Source: an uncultured Dehalococcoidia bacterium
GTDB lineage: Bacteria; Chloroflexota; Dehalococcoidia; Lucifugimonadales; G958296245
Direction: 5' to 3'
Length of the DNA stretch: 64,000 nt
Assembly (NCBI GenBank): GCA_958296245.1
Contig: OY282458.1
Coordinates: forward strand, 186,001-250,000
Every line of letters starts with the position of its first letter. The first letter of the stretch is position 1. Below the pieces are notes generated by a model. The model was not told the origin of the DNA and made no database searches. It saw only the letters and a list, made by a program, of their open reading frames with translations. A program made the translations under genes and the position numbers. This document shows, piece by piece, positions 1 through 8,720 of this stretch.

Positions 1-191
1 ACGCCCGCGGTCCGGCCGAGGTGCGCGCCGAGGTCTACCGGTGCCTGGAAGCCGGCGTGCAGTTGATCGCGCCCGAATGCGCCATCCCCTTGGCCTCCAA
101 GCTGGAAAACCTGCTGGAGATACCCAAAGCCGTGCGGGACTGGTGCGATGAACGCCGCCCCGGGCCATCCCCGGGACAACCGCCTGCATGA
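1..191 (+). CDS. Uroporphyrinogen decarboxylase-like methyltransferase, C-terminal end (partial)
   Basis: Only the last 62 codons are present, read from base 3 to the TGA at 189-191; the gene begins before the window. The tail contains the stretch LIAPECAIPL followed by ENLLEIPKAVRDW. That pattern (a late 'aPeCavPl...eNl.a' block) is typical of the MtaA/CmuA/URO-D family, which moves methyl groups between corrinoid proteins and a cofactor. The next gene is a pterin-binding methyltransferase on the same strand 96 bases later, which supports a corrinoid-linked one-carbon role rather than heme synthesis. This is inferred from a short fragment, so the exact substrate cannot be given. Confidence 0.7.
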   Translation, partial: ARGPAEVRAEVYRCLEAGVQLIAPECAIPLASKLENLLEIPKAVRDWCDERRPGPSPGQPPA

Positions 192-287
192 TGCCCCCGG
201 CTCTCGGGCCGCTGCACGACCACCCCAACGGCATGACATGATCCATCCAGCTACGCGGTCGGAAACAGCCCCTGAACGGAGGGTCTG

Positions 288-1328
288 ATGCCCAGAGTCA
301 TAGAATCTCCGGAACAGTTCACCGCCATCGGCGAGAACATACACGCAACGAGGGTCGTCCTCCGCAACGGCCGCCGGGCCGTGACCCTAGAAGACGGCGG
401 CGAGGCCGTCCCGTTCAGGGACGAGTCGGGGAAGCGCCGCACCCTCACCGTTCCCGACTGGTTCAAGCAGACTCAACCATACGCGCAGGGGCAGATCAAG
501 CACGTCCTGATCGCCATGATGAAGGGCATCAGCGACGACCCCGCAGAGCGCGGCGAAGGCGCAGCATATATACGGGCCGAGGCGGCCCGCCAAATCAGCA
601 ACGGCGCACACTACCTGGATCTCAACGTCGACGAGGTCCACTACGACGTCGAGGTACAGAAGCGCGCCATGCGGTGGACCGTCCGGACCGTCCAGGAAGT
701 GTCCGCCGTGCCCCCGTGCGTCGACTCCTCCCTCTCGGAGATCATCGCCGCCGGCCTAGAGGCCTACGACGGCCGGGCGGGCAGGCCCCTGCTGAACTCG
801 GTGGCCTTCGAGAGGCTGGACTGCCTTGACCTTGCCCGCAGCCACAACGCCCGAATCAAGGTCATGGCCACCGGCCCGGAGGGGATGCCCGCCGACGCGG
901 ACGACAGGGTCAAGAACGTAAACGGCATACTGGAGCACGTCCGGGCCAAGAACATCCCCTTGGACGACGTGTTCGTAGACGGGATCGTCTTCCTGATCTC
1001 GGTGGACTCCCAGAACGTCAACCACTATCTCGACGCCGTGCGGATGCTCAGGGAGACCTACGGGACCGACCTTCACATAGGCGGCGGGCTCAGCAACGTC
1101 TCGTTCGGCATGCCGAAGCGGCGCCTCATCAACCAGGCATTCATACATCTGGCGCTGGAAGCAGGCATCGACAGCGGCATACTGGACCCGATCCAGACCA
1201 AAATAGCGTCAGCGCTCGCGCTGGACACGAGCTCGGAGGCCGTCCGCCTTGCTATGGACATGTTGCTGGGCCGCGACGACTTCTGTATGCAATTCATCCA
1301 AGCCTTCCGCGACGGCCGCTTGGACTAG
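288..1328 (+). CDS. Pterin-binding (methyltetrahydrofolate) methyltransferase family protein
   Basis: This 346-aa protein has the fold signature of the dihydropteroate synthase / AcsE-MtgA family, which takes a methyl group from, or gives it to, tetrahydrofolate via a corrinoid protein. Visible marks are GENIHATR at residues 15-22, the LDLNVDE strand near residue 110 (pterin-contacting D and N), a LLNSV segment and a late GLSNVSFGMPKR segment that is characteristic of methyltransferases rather than of DHPS. No B12-binding domain is fused to it. It follows a URO-D-like methyltransferase, so the pair probably serves demethylation of a methylated substrate. The start ATG lies 7 bases after GGAGG-like GAACGGAGGG. 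The biochemical direction and substrate are not readable from sequence. Confidence 0.82.
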   Translation: MPRVIESPEQFTAIGENIHATRVVLRNGRRAVTLEDGGEAVPFRDESGKRRTLTVPDWFKQTQPYAQGQIKHVLIAMMKGISDDPAERGEGAAYIRAEAARQISNGAHYLDLNVDEVHYDVEVQKRAMRWTVRTVQEVSAVPPCVDSSLSEIIAAGLEAYDGRAGRPLLNSVAFERLDCLDLARSHNARIKVMATGPEGMPADADDRVKNVNGILEHVRAKNIPLDDVFVDGIVFLISVDSQNVNHYLDAVRMLRETYGTDLHIGGGLSNVSFGMPKRRLINQAFIHLALEAGIDSGILDPIQTKIASALALDTSSEAVRLAMDMLLGRDDFCMQFIQAFRDGRLD

Positions 1329-1451
1329 CAGCGCCCAACCCCACACCCCATATCCCGACGGCCACCCATCAGTCTGCGCGGAAATACAAGGCGCCCCGAG
1401 AAGGCGCAATCCCCTCTGCCAAACCCAGCAGCCAGGCGTTGCCCCCGCCTT

Positions 1452-1587
1452 CTCGAAGAGGTCTCCCTTCTGTCAGGGGGTCTGGGGGACTGCGCCCCCA
1501 GCTACCAAGGGGCGGGTGGGGATCAAAGGCGTCTGCTTTATCGGGGCTGCGCCAGTCGAAGAGGAACTCACGAACTCTGAACAAGTT
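1452..1587 (+). repeat. Element A copy 1 (MITE-like, left end degraded)
   Basis: This copy of the dispersed element fills the 1329-1674 gap. It carries the conserved central block (GGGGATCAAAG ... CTGCTTTATCGGGGCTGCGCC) and ends in the right terminal repeat ACTCACGAACTCTGAACAAGTT at 1566-1587. The left terminal repeat is not recognisable. The remaining bases 1329-1451 hold no gene that I can support. Confidence 0.75.
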
Positions 1588-1603
1588 ACGACGCGCCCAC
1601 CCG

Positions 1604-1633
1604 CTGGCAGGAGGGTGGGCATGGGGGTAGAAT
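1604..1633 (+). promoter_or_regulatory. Candidate promoter of the HpcH/HpaI gene
   Basis: CTGGCA (1604-1609) and TAGAAT (1628-1633) are separated by 18 bases, about 40 bases before the start codon at 1675. It follows immediately on the end of a repeat element copy. Confidence 0.4.
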
Positions 1634-1674
1634 GTCCGCGCAGACCGCCCGCATCAATACAGGGGGTGCCGGAC

Positions 1675-2409
1675 ATGTTCACCAACAACTGCCTGACCAG
1701 GATCCGGAACGGCGAGAAGGCGCTGGGCCTGGCGATGTCCGACCCGTCGGCGGAGTTGGTCGAGCTTGCAGGACGTATCGGCCTCGACTTCGTGGGCTTC
1801 GACGGCCAGCACGCGCCCATTACGCCGGAGCGGGTGGGCGTGCTGTGCAGGGTCGCAATCGGCTTCGGCTTGACGCCCGTCATGCGGGTTCCAGACGGAC
1901 GGGAGAGCACGATTTTGAGCTATCTGGACCGGGGCATACGGCAGATTACGGTGCCCAACCTACAGACCAGGGAGGAGGCTGAGGCGCTGGTCAAGTACTC
2001 GTTCTTCGCCCCGCTGGGGCTGCGCAGCGCGACGAGCTTGGCCATGGTGTTCCACCAGGAGGGCAGCCGGAGGGCGGACCTGATGGCCGACGTAAACGCC
2101 AACGTGGTCGTAGTCCCGCAGATCGAGAGCGCGGCCTGCGTCGACAACCTCGACGACATCCTTCAGGTCGAGGGCCTCCACTACTTCGCCGAAGGCAGGG
2201 AGGACATGGCCCAGTCTCTGGGCATCCCCGGAGGACACGCCGACGCCAGGGTGGACGAGGCCTACCGGAAGGCCAGGTCGAAGCTCAAGGCCGCCGGCAA
2301 GGAGATGTGGAACGACCACGTGGAGACGATAGACGTCGTTCAGTTGGTGCGCGGCGCCGCCGAAGGTCTGCTTCGCAGGCACAACCGCGAACCCCGGATG
2401 CGCTGGTAG
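1675..2409 (+). CDS. HpcH/HpaI aldolase/citrate lyase family protein
   Basis: The 244-aa product matches the class II 2-keto-3-deoxy acid aldolase family (HpaI/YfaU/DDGA type), metal-dependent TIM barrels that cleave or form 2-keto acids from pyruvate and an aldehyde. Family marks are GLDFVGFDGQHAP (the 'D..H.p' loop with catalytic His), PVMRVPDG, a conserved glutamate-bearing VVPQIESA segment and YFAEGREDMAQSLG near the C-terminus. The frame is open further upstream, but the ATG at 1675 is preceded by AGGGGG and starts at the usual family N-terminus (MFTNNCLTRIRNGEKALG). The substrate is unknown. It is followed after 74 bases by an unrecognised gene in the same orientation. Confidence 0.85.
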   Translation: MFTNNCLTRIRNGEKALGLAMSDPSAELVELAGRIGLDFVGFDGQHAPITPERVGVLCRVAIGFGLTPVMRVPDGRESTILSYLDRGIRQITVPNLQTREEAEALVKYSFFAPLGLRSATSLAMVFHQEGSRRADLMADVNANVVVVPQIESAACVDNLDDILQVEGLHYFAEGREDMAQSLGIPGGHADARVDEAYRKARSKLKAAGKEMWNDHVETIDVVQLVRGAAEGLLRRHNREPRMRW

Positions 2410-2483
2410 CGCCGCCCGCAGGGCGCGAGGCGTCTGCGAATCGGGCAGGCGAGCCGCGCGGGCGGGGAATATGGAGGGCCCTC

Positions 2484-3239
2484 GTGCAAATCTGCGACTT
2501 CGCCAACTCGTATATCAGGTGGGTGGTGGAGCCCGACCCGTCTGACAAACGCCGTCCGGGACATATGCCGTGGGGCAACAGCGCCCGGATCCAACTGGAC
2601 GCCCGGTGCGAGGTCGTCGACCAGGCGACCGGCAGGTCTGAAGAGTTCTTCCTCATCACCCCGTGCCGCACCGAGTGGATGTACCGCGAGGACGCTCTGT
2701 TCCAAGTTCCCAATCGCGAGTACGTAGGCGCGTGGTCCCGAACCGAGGCCATCGGCTTAGGCTCCATGACGAAGAGGGTTGGACAGAGAGAGAGCAGCCT
2801 CGCCATCTCGATCCAGGACAGCTTCACCGGCTTCGATCTGACCGTCCGGCGCTTCCCCCGCCAGCGAAGGCTCGCGGACGACGCGGACGTCGTACGGGCT
2901 ACCGTCGACAACCTTCCGCTCGTGGGCGTCACCGAGCTTGACGACGGGGCCGCAGGGGCGCGGGTGGTCATGGAGTACCCGATCAAGACCATGAACATCC
3001 ACCCTGAGAGAATACGGTATCAGGTGGACACGGGTCCGCTGCTCTTCGTCGACTCCGGTATCGCCTCCGAGCGAGCTATCGAGCGCTTGCGGATGGCCTT
3101 CGTCTGCTACAACGGCCCCGGCGTGGCCGAGTTCGTGCTGAGGACGAGCACCGGCGCCGGGGACCTCTCCGTGGACGATTACACGGAGGTGCGCCGCCTC
3201 GACGTGAGGAACACCCTCTACGCCGCCGAGCCGGCGTAG
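2484..3239 (+). CDS. Hypothetical protein, 251 aa, probable operon partner of the aldolase
   Basis: I do not recognise this family. The GTG at 2484 is chosen because GGAGGG lies 5 bases upstream and the upstream extension is Arg/Pro-rich shadow sequence. The protein is soluble-looking: no signal peptide, no membrane segment and few cysteines. It is rich in aromatic and charged residues, with a mixed alpha/beta pattern; stretches such as YIRWVVEPDPSD, ITPCRTEWMYRED and VVMEYPIKTMNIHP look like structured beta-rich sequence. Codon use is like that of its neighbours. Its place 74 bases behind the HpcH/HpaI gene suggests it acts with that enzyme, but no function can be assigned. Confidence 0.7.
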   Translation: MQICDFANSYIRWVVEPDPSDKRRPGHMPWGNSARIQLDARCEVVDQATGRSEEFFLITPCRTEWMYREDALFQVPNREYVGAWSRTEAIGLGSMTKRVGQRESSLAISIQDSFTGFDLTVRRFPRQRRLADDADVVRATVDNLPLVGVTELDDGAAGARVVMEYPIKTMNIHPERIRYQVDTGPLLFVDSGIASERAIERLRMAFVCYNGPGVAEFVLRTSTGAGDLSVDDYTEVRRLDVRNTLYAAEPA

Positions 3240-3291
3240 CGCGATAACGCGAGGGGCCGGGGCCCATCCGTCGGCGCGCGCCGCCGGCCGG

Positions 3292-4395
3292 CTACGCGAC
3301 CGTCTCGACGGCGCCGGAGCGGGCGGAGGTTAGGGCCGCCTGAACGGTCGCGCTGATCGCGCGTCCGGCCCTGGCGTCCAACATAGTGTCCCCGTCCGTA
3401 TCGATCGCGCGGGCGAAGTCCTCCATGAGCAGGAAATCGTTGTCGTTGGCCACGCGCACGCCGCTGAAGCTCGGCGCGCCGTCGGCTTTGTACCCGACGC
3501 CGACCTCAGGCAACGCCTCGTTTACGACGAGGGCCCCCTGGGAGCCCAGGACGTGTATCTTGATCCCCGCTCCGTCCGGGTGGCCCGCGGCGCCGATCCG
3601 GCCGATGCACAGCGACCCCACCAGGCCGCGCTCCATCTCCAGAGTGACCGTCGCGAGGTCCTCCACGCCGTTGTCGACGTTAACTTGGTGGAAATGCGCC
3701 GTCGTCCGTGCGAAGACTCGCTCCACCTCGGCGCCCATCAACATGCGGATGTAGGCGAGCGGATATATGCCTTCGATCTTGAGCTCTCCCATCGGCTCGA
3801 CCCCCACCCCGCCATCCCTTCCGGATACGTGAGCCGATCTCTGGTACTCCTCCCAGTCGATGGGGGGGTCGCCCAGCCTGCGCGACCCCTTGGGAGGCCC
3901 CGCGTCGGACGCAAAGTAGAAATCGACGTGGACCGAGTACGGAACGCCGCCGACGCCGCGCATGATGCTATCTTTGGCCTGGCGTACGGATCGCCACCCG
4001 TTGCGGTTCCACATCATGAACTTGACCTTGTTCCGTTCCACAGCCTCCACCACGCGGTCGCACTCGGACACCTTGGTGGACATGGGCTTGTCCTGCACGA
4101 CGTGCAGGCCGGCGGCGGCGGCGCGCACGCTCAGATCGCAGTGGCGTTCGGCCTGAGAACTGACTACCGCCACCTCCGCGCCGTACCGGCTGAGCGCCCT
4201 ATCCACGTCGCGGACGTACGGGACGCCGAGCTGCCCGGCCAGGACGTCGTTGCGCTCATGCACCCACTGAGGCTGGTCCGGGTCGTCGGCAACGACGACG
4301 GGATCGAACCTGGGGTGCGCAGCGACGCCAATCGGCACGTAGTCGTGCTTGACCACACTCAGCACGGCGACGCGGAACTTCTTAGACCGGCTCAT
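3292..4395 (-). CDS. Gfo/Idh/MocA family oxidoreductase (lysine-containing member)
   Basis: This 367-aa protein belongs to the NAD(P)-dependent sugar/inositol dehydrogenase family. An N-terminal Rossmann half is followed by an alpha/beta C-terminal half. The usual EKP catalytic motif appears as QDKP with Lys103. The dinucleotide glycine loop is unusual (VAVLSVVKHDYVP in place of GxGxxG), so cofactor binding may be atypical. Its ATG at 4395 lies inside the end of the upstream gene (14-base overlap), which implies co-translation with the second Gfo/Idh/MocA protein. Substrate is unknown; sugar or polyol derivatives are typical for the family. Confidence 0.85.
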   Translation of the reverse strand: MSRSKKFRVAVLSVVKHDYVPIGVAAHPRFDPVVVADDPDQPQWVHERNDVLAGQLGVPYVRDVDRALSRYGAEVAVVSSQAERHCDLSVRAAAAGLHVVQDKPMSTKVSECDRVVEAVERNKVKFMMWNRNGWRSVRQAKDSIMRGVGGVPYSVHVDFYFASDAGPPKGSRRLGDPPIDWEEYQRSAHVSGRDGGVGVEPMGELKIEGIYPLAYIRMLMGAEVERVFARTTAHFHQVNVDNGVEDLATVTLEMERGLVGSLCIGRIGAAGHPDGAGIKIHVLGSQGALVVNEALPEVGVGYKADGAPSFSGVRVANDNDFLLMEDFARAIDTDGDTMLDARAGRAISATVQAALTSARSGAVETVA

Positions 4396-5359
4396 ATCGG
4401 TTCTCCGTCAGGCGGGCCGCGCGGCCCGAGGCCATCGACTCCCGGGCCGCCTCAGCCACCATGATGGCCGCCAAGCCGTCTCTGCCCGTATTATCCGGCT
4501 CCCGGTCCTCTTGTATCGAATCTACGAACTCTTGGAGCAGCGCGAGGCCGTGGCCGCAGCCGTACCCGGTCCGCGTCGCAGCCGGCAACCCGCCCCGGTA
4601 CGCCAGGTTCACGTTGTGGGCGTCGTCGCCGTGCACGCCCCCACCGGAGCCGATCAGCGACACCGACGTGTAGCCGTCCCCGGGCGGCAGCGTCGCGGCG
4701 TAGTCGATGAGCGCCATACCGCCGCCAGGGAATCCCAGGTGGAGTTGTACGAAGTCCGGCCGGTCGCCGGTCGGGTTGCCCAACCGCCGCCCCACGCCGT
4801 AGATCGTCGCCGCGCGCGCGCCGAAGAGCCAGTGGCTGAGGTCGATCTCGCCGACCAGGTCAGCGAGGGACAGCCCGTGCGCGCCGCACTCACCCGCAGC
4901 GGCCCATCGGTGTACGCGCAGCAATCCCGGGCTCCCCAGCCTGCCATCGTCCAGGCTCTCCTTGATGAGCTGCTCCCTGGGCATGTGCCTGGATGGGTTG
5001 GCCACCATCAGGCGGACCCCGGACGCCTCACAGGCCGCAACGGCCTCCTGAGCCTCCGGGGCCGAAAGGCCCAGAGGCGGGGCGGCCATGACGTGCTTCC
5101 CCGCCTCCGCGGTCTTCTTGATCAGCCGCGCGCGCGCGCCTGGGTCGGACCTGACGAACACCGCGTCCACGTCGTCCCCGTGGCTGTCGAGGAGGTCGTC
5201 GATGCTCCGGGCCGCGGACGCGCCCAGCGCTATAGCCGAGTCGTGGGCCGTCCTCTTGTCCTCGTCCACGACCGCCGCGATCACGCCGCCCTTGAGGCGG
5301 CTCATGGCCGCCTCTATTTCCGACAGGTCCCGGCAGCCAACTACTGCAAGACGGACCAC
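4382..5359 (-). CDS. Gfo/Idh/MocA family protein lacking the catalytic lysine
   Basis: A 325-aa Rossmann-type protein of the same family as the next gene. It begins VVRLAVVGCRDL; the GTG at 5359 is chosen because GGAGG sits 8 bases upstream, whereas the open frame extends over non-coding-looking sequence to 5653. The position of the family EKP motif reads AAPP (residues 92-95), so Glu and the catalytic Lys are replaced by Ala and Pro. The C-terminal half keeps the family pattern (DLVGEIDLSHWLFG, then GYGCGHGLALLQEFVDSI). It overlaps the downstream paralogue by 14 bases. It may be a non-catalytic partner or have a different chemistry; this is inference. Confidence 0.8.
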   Translation of the reverse strand: MVRLAVVGCRDLSEIEAAMSRLKGGVIAAVVDEDKRTAHDSAIALGASAARSIDDLLDSHGDDVDAVFVRSDPGARARLIKKTAEAGKHVMAAPPLGLSAPEAQEAVAACEASGVRLMVANPSRHMPREQLIKESLDDGRLGSPGLLRVHRWAAAGECGAHGLSLADLVGEIDLSHWLFGARAATIYGVGRRLGNPTGDRPDFVQLHLGFPGGGMALIDYAATLPPGDGYTSVSLIGSGGGVHGDDAHNVNLAYRGGLPAATRTGYGCGHGLALLQEFVDSIQEDREPDNTGRDGLAAIMVAEAARESMASGRAARLTENRYEPV

Positions 5360-5612
5360 GCGCCGCACCTCCGGGCCGGTTGGGGATCCAACTCTGAAGC
5401 CGTCACTATTATCTGCGAACTGCCGATCATTGCAACCCCAACCCGCCGGGAGCAGTGTACGGCATCTATCTGAACGAGACCACAAGTTGATTCGCAGGAC
5501 GAAGATGTTAAAGCAAGGGCGAGGGTCTACGATGGTCAGCGGCGTTGGCGTGCTTGCTGAGAATGGTATGGACATAGTACGCCAACACGTGCTTAGAATT
5601 GGGCATCCGTTT

Positions 5613-5641
5613 TTGACGCTAACCCGATTACGAAGTAACAT
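5613..5641 (+). promoter_or_regulatory. Promoter of the substrate-binding lipoprotein gene
   Basis: TTGACG (5613-5618) and TAACAT (5636-5641) are 17 bases apart and about 80 bases before the ATG at 5722. The gap 5360-5721 is otherwise more AT-rich than its surroundings and contains no gene that I can support. Confidence 0.55.
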
Positions 5642-5721
5642 GCGGCTCGTCAATACTTCTAGTTCCTCGGTCCCCGGGAATGCGTATCCCGAACGTTAGC
5701 CGCCTCGATGGAGAATCCCCA

Positions 5722-7494
5722 ATGATGCCGCCATACCGTATTGCTAGGAGACTCGCTCTCTGCCTTCTGGCGCTGCTCTCGCTCCCTGCGTGCAACGGCT
5801 CCGCGCCGGAACCTCCCACGGCGGCGCCGACCGCTGCACCCGTAGAAGCTGCGAGTGAAGAGAACGAAGAGAGGGTCTTGACCATGCGTTACTGGCAGGC
5901 TCCTTCTCTGCCTGGCCCGTACCTTTCGGCGGGCGACAAAGACCGGGACGCAGGCGCAATCACCCTCGAACCCCTGGCCGTCCACGACCCGGACGGCAAC
6001 ATCGTGCCGAGGCTGGCCGCTGAGGTCCCGACTCTCGAGAACAGCGGGTTGTCGCCCGACCTGATGTCGATGACGTGGAAGCTGAAAGACGGCCTGAAGT
6101 GGTCGGATGGCAGCGACGTGACGGCCGATGACGTGGTGTTTACCTGGCGTTACTGCGTAGACGAGGAGACCGGCTGCACCGCTGCCAGCGCGTTCACCGG
6201 CATAGAGTCCGTCGAATCTCTCGACCGTCTGACCGCCCGGATCAGCTTCGAGGCGCCGACGCCCTACCCGTATAACGCTTTCGTCGGCGCCGGTTCGCCC
6301 ATCATAAGCCGGGGGCAATTCGGCGGCTGCGTCGGCAAGGCGGCTGCGACCTGCAACACGCAGAACACAGCCCCCCTCGGGACCGGGCCTTATCGCATCA
6401 TCCGCTTTGAGGCAGGCAAAGAAGCAGTGTTCGAGCGTAACCCGTTCTACAGGGGAGACACGCCCTACTTCGACAGGGTGCTCCTCAGAGGAGGAGGCGA
6501 TGCGGTTTCGGCTGCCCGCGCCGTTCTGGAGGAGGGCGAAGCGGATTACGCCTGGAATCTGCAGGTGAAGCCGGAGATTCTGGCAGAGATGGAGGTGGCC
6601 GGACTGGGCAAGGTCGTCTCCGCGTTCGGCAGCCAGGTGGAGCGCGTAGTCGTCAACCAGACCAACCCCGACCCCGACCTGGGCAACGACCGCTCCGAAT
6701 ACCTGGACGGGCGGAATCCCCATCCGTTCCTGACATTCGCGCCGATCCCTCAGGCCATGTCGATGTCGATCGACCGCAGCGCCATCGCCGGACAGCTCTA
6801 CGGCTTTGCAGGCGAGCCGGCCTGCAACGTGATCGTCGGCCCCAAGGATTACGTCTCAACTGCGAACGATGGATGCCTTTCCCAGGACGTCGACGGCGCC
6901 AACCGGCTGCTGGACGAGCGCGGAGTCGTCGACACCGACGGCGACGGCGTCCGCGAATACAACGGGATGCCTCTACTGATTACCTTCCAGACGACGGCCA
7001 ACGCCATCCGGCAAGACACCCAGGCATTGATTCGGGATTGGTGGCGCATGATCGGCATCGACACCAAGCTGATACAGCACGATGCCGGCGCCTTCTTCGG
7101 GGGAGATCCGGCCGTTGTCGAGGGAGCGTCCTATCGCAGGTTCTTCGCGGACGTGCAGATGTACACCACAAGCTCCGGCGTAGACCCCCAACACTACCTG
7201 TCCGGTCAGACGTGCGGCCATATCCAAAAGCGGGACAACAACTGGTCCGGCGACAACACCTCCCGCTCCTGCAACCCGGAGTACGAGAGGCTCGTTGCCC
7301 GTCTGGCCCAGACCAAGCCGGGGCCGGAGCGTGAGGCGCTGGTCAAGCAGCTCAACGACATTCAAGTGCAGAGCTATTATGCAATTCCGCTGGTCAACCG
7401 GGGAATCGTTTACGCATACCTGACCACCCTGCGAGGGGTGCGGCCGAACGGCTGGGACAGCAGTCTGTGGAACATTGCCGAGTGGAGCCGCTAG
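5722..7494 (+). CDS. Peptide-type ABC transporter substrate-binding lipoprotein (SBP family 5)
   Basis: The 590-aa product is an extracytoplasmic solute receptor of the DppA/OppA family. The ATG at 5722 (TGGAGA 7 bases upstream) gives a short lipoprotein signal with a lipobox ending SLPAC, Cys24 being the predicted lipidated residue. A Pro/Thr/Ala-rich tether follows. Family 5 marks include LKDGLKWSDGSDVTADDVVFTWRY, GTGPYRI...FERNPFYRG and a late substrate-domain block ending IPLVNRGIVYAY. No permease or ATPase genes are adjacent, so it is an orphan binding protein that must use transport partners encoded elsewhere. It is divergent from the Gfo/Idh/MocA pair. Ligand could be a peptide, but this family also binds sugars and other solutes. 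Confidence 0.9.
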   Translation: MMPPYRIARRLALCLLALLSLPACNGSAPEPPTAAPTAAPVEAASEENEERVLTMRYWQAPSLPGPYLSAGDKDRDAGAITLEPLAVHDPDGNIVPRLAAEVPTLENSGLSPDLMSMTWKLKDGLKWSDGSDVTADDVVFTWRYCVDEETGCTAASAFTGIESVESLDRLTARISFEAPTPYPYNAFVGAGSPIISRGQFGGCVGKAAATCNTQNTAPLGTGPYRIIRFEAGKEAVFERNPFYRGDTPYFDRVLLRGGGDAVSAARAVLEEGEADYAWNLQVKPEILAEMEVAGLGKVVSAFGSQVERVVVNQTNPDPDLGNDRSEYLDGRNPHPFLTFAPIPQAMSMSIDRSAIAGQLYGFAGEPACNVIVGPKDYVSTANDGCLSQDVDGANRLLDERGVVDTDGDGVREYNGMPLLITFQTTANAIRQDTQALIRDWWRMIGIDTKLIQHDAGAFFGGDPAVVEGASYRRFFADVQMYTTSSGVDPQHYLSGQTCGHIQKRDNNWSGDNTSRSCNPEYERLVARLAQTKPGPEREALVKQLNDIQVQSYYAIPLVNRGIVYAYLTTLRGVRPNGWDSSLWNIAEWSR

Positions 7495-7516
7495 CGCCGA
7501 TTCCCCGGTGATAGCC

Positions 7517-7541
7517 TCCCATTCTTGGTTAGAGAATGGGA
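7517..7541. terminator. Hairpin between convergent genes
   Basis: TCCCATTCT (7517-7525) pairs with AGAATGGGA (7533-7541) across a 7-base loop, midway between the convergent stop codons at 7494 and 7570. No long T-run follows on either strand, so it would be a weak or bidirectional terminator. Confidence 0.55.
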
Positions 7542-7569
7542 ATTAGGACGGAGAGGACCCCGCAACCTG

Positions 7570-8634
7570 CTATAGCACCCCCGGGAATCCTGCGCCCACG
7601 GCGGACCCATTGGCCGAATCCAATGCCGCGCCTGATGCGGCGGTTGCCGGACCGGCAAGCTTGACAGAGGGGATGGCGTCCATCTCTCCATCCGACTCGC
7701 TCACGCCCGTCGCCACCAACGTGACCTTCACCTTCCTGCGCCACCAGGTCTTCTGAGTGACCCCGAACACGACGCGAGTGCTGACCCTGGTAGCGTCCCG
7801 GACGATGCCGGCTACTTCATGGACTTGGCCAAGTGTGAGGTCCCTACCACCCATGACGTTGAACAGCACGCCGGAAGCGCCGCAAAGCGGAGCGCCGAAT
7901 AGTGGGTTCGATATGGCGGCGCGAGCCGCGTCCTGCGCCGCTGACTTGCCCCTGCCCTCGCCGAGCGCCATGAACGACGCCCCCCCTCCAACCATCACGG
8001 ACTTGACGTCCGCAAAGTCGACGTTGACGAGGCCCGGAAGCGTCACGAGCTCGGCGATGCCTTGAACGCCCTGCCTGAGCACCTCGTCGGCGAGCTTGAA
8101 CGCCTTGTCTAGGGACAGCCTCACGTCCAGCGCGGCGGTTAGCCGGTCGTTGTCCACCGTTATCAGCGTGTCCGCCTTCTGACCGAGCAGCTTCAGCCCC
8201 CGGGCCCCGGCCTCGCCCCGAGATCCGCCCTCGAAGTCGAACGGTAGGGTCGCTACCGCGACCGTCAAGGCCCCCTGCTTCTTGGCGACCTCCGCAACGA
8301 CAGGAGCCGCGCCGGTGCCGGTGCCTCCGCCCATGCCCGCAGTGACGAACACCAGATCGGCCCCCTCCAGGAGCTGAGCGACCTGGTCCTGGCTCTCGCG
8401 CACAGCCTTCCGGCCTACCTCAGCATTCCCTCCCGACCCCATCCCGCACGTGGCCAACTGTCCGATGGCGAGGGTCTCGACCTTCTTGAGCCGCCTCAGG
8501 GCTTGGACGTCCGTGTTGACCGCCAGAAGTTCCGCCCCCTCGATCTTTTCCTCTGCCATCCTCTGCACCGCGTTACCACCGGCCCCCCCTACGCCGACCA
8601 CCTTGATCTTCACGCTTTGCGCATGTTTTCGCAT
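7570..8634 (-). CDS. ftsZ: Cell division protein FtsZ (short C-terminus)
   Basis: A 354-aa tubulin-fold GTPase that forms the division ring. It shows the N-terminal nucleotide motif [15 protein letters not shown], the tubulin signature [21 protein letters not shown] and the T7 loop [11 protein letters not shown] whose Asp residues drive GTP hydrolysis. The globular core is complete, but after about residue 318 the tail is only some 35 residues of Ala/Gly/Ser. It lacks the usual C-terminal peptide (acidic-IPxFLR type) that docks FtsA, ZipA or SepF. The start has GGTGGAGAAGG upstream. It lies 86 bases behind a small unknown gene, with which it probably shares a promoter. It could be the main FtsZ or a second paralogue. 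Confidence 0.9.
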   Translation of the reverse strand: MRKHAQSVKIKVVGVGGAGGNAVQRMAEEKIEGAELLAVNTDVQALRRLKKVETLAIGQLATCGMGSGGNAEVGRKAVRESQDQVAQLLEGADLVFVTAGMGGGTGTGAAPVVAEVAKKQGALTVAVATLPFDFEGGSRGEAGARGLKLLGQKADTLITVDNDRLTAALDVRLSLDKAFKLADEVLRQGVQGIAELVTLPGLVNVDFADVKSVMVGGGASFMALGEGRGKSAAQDAARAAISNPLFGAPLCGASGVLFNVMGGRDLTLGQVHEVAGIVRDATRVSTRVVFGVTQKTWWRRKVKVTLVATGVSESDGEMDAIPSVKLAGPATAASGAALDSANGSAVGAGFPGVL

Positions 8635-8720
8635 GTCACCTTCTCCACCTCATCCGGCGTCGCTTACGCCGGATGGCTCGTTTTGGAGTCGTGGCTAGGC
8701 TCCGCCGTTCGACGGATGGG

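Noticed and set aside
3553..4464. 303-codon plus-strand frame opposite the Gfo/Idh/MocA gene
   Set aside because: Composition is His/Pro/Arg-rich shadow sequence; the minus-strand gene carries the family motifs.
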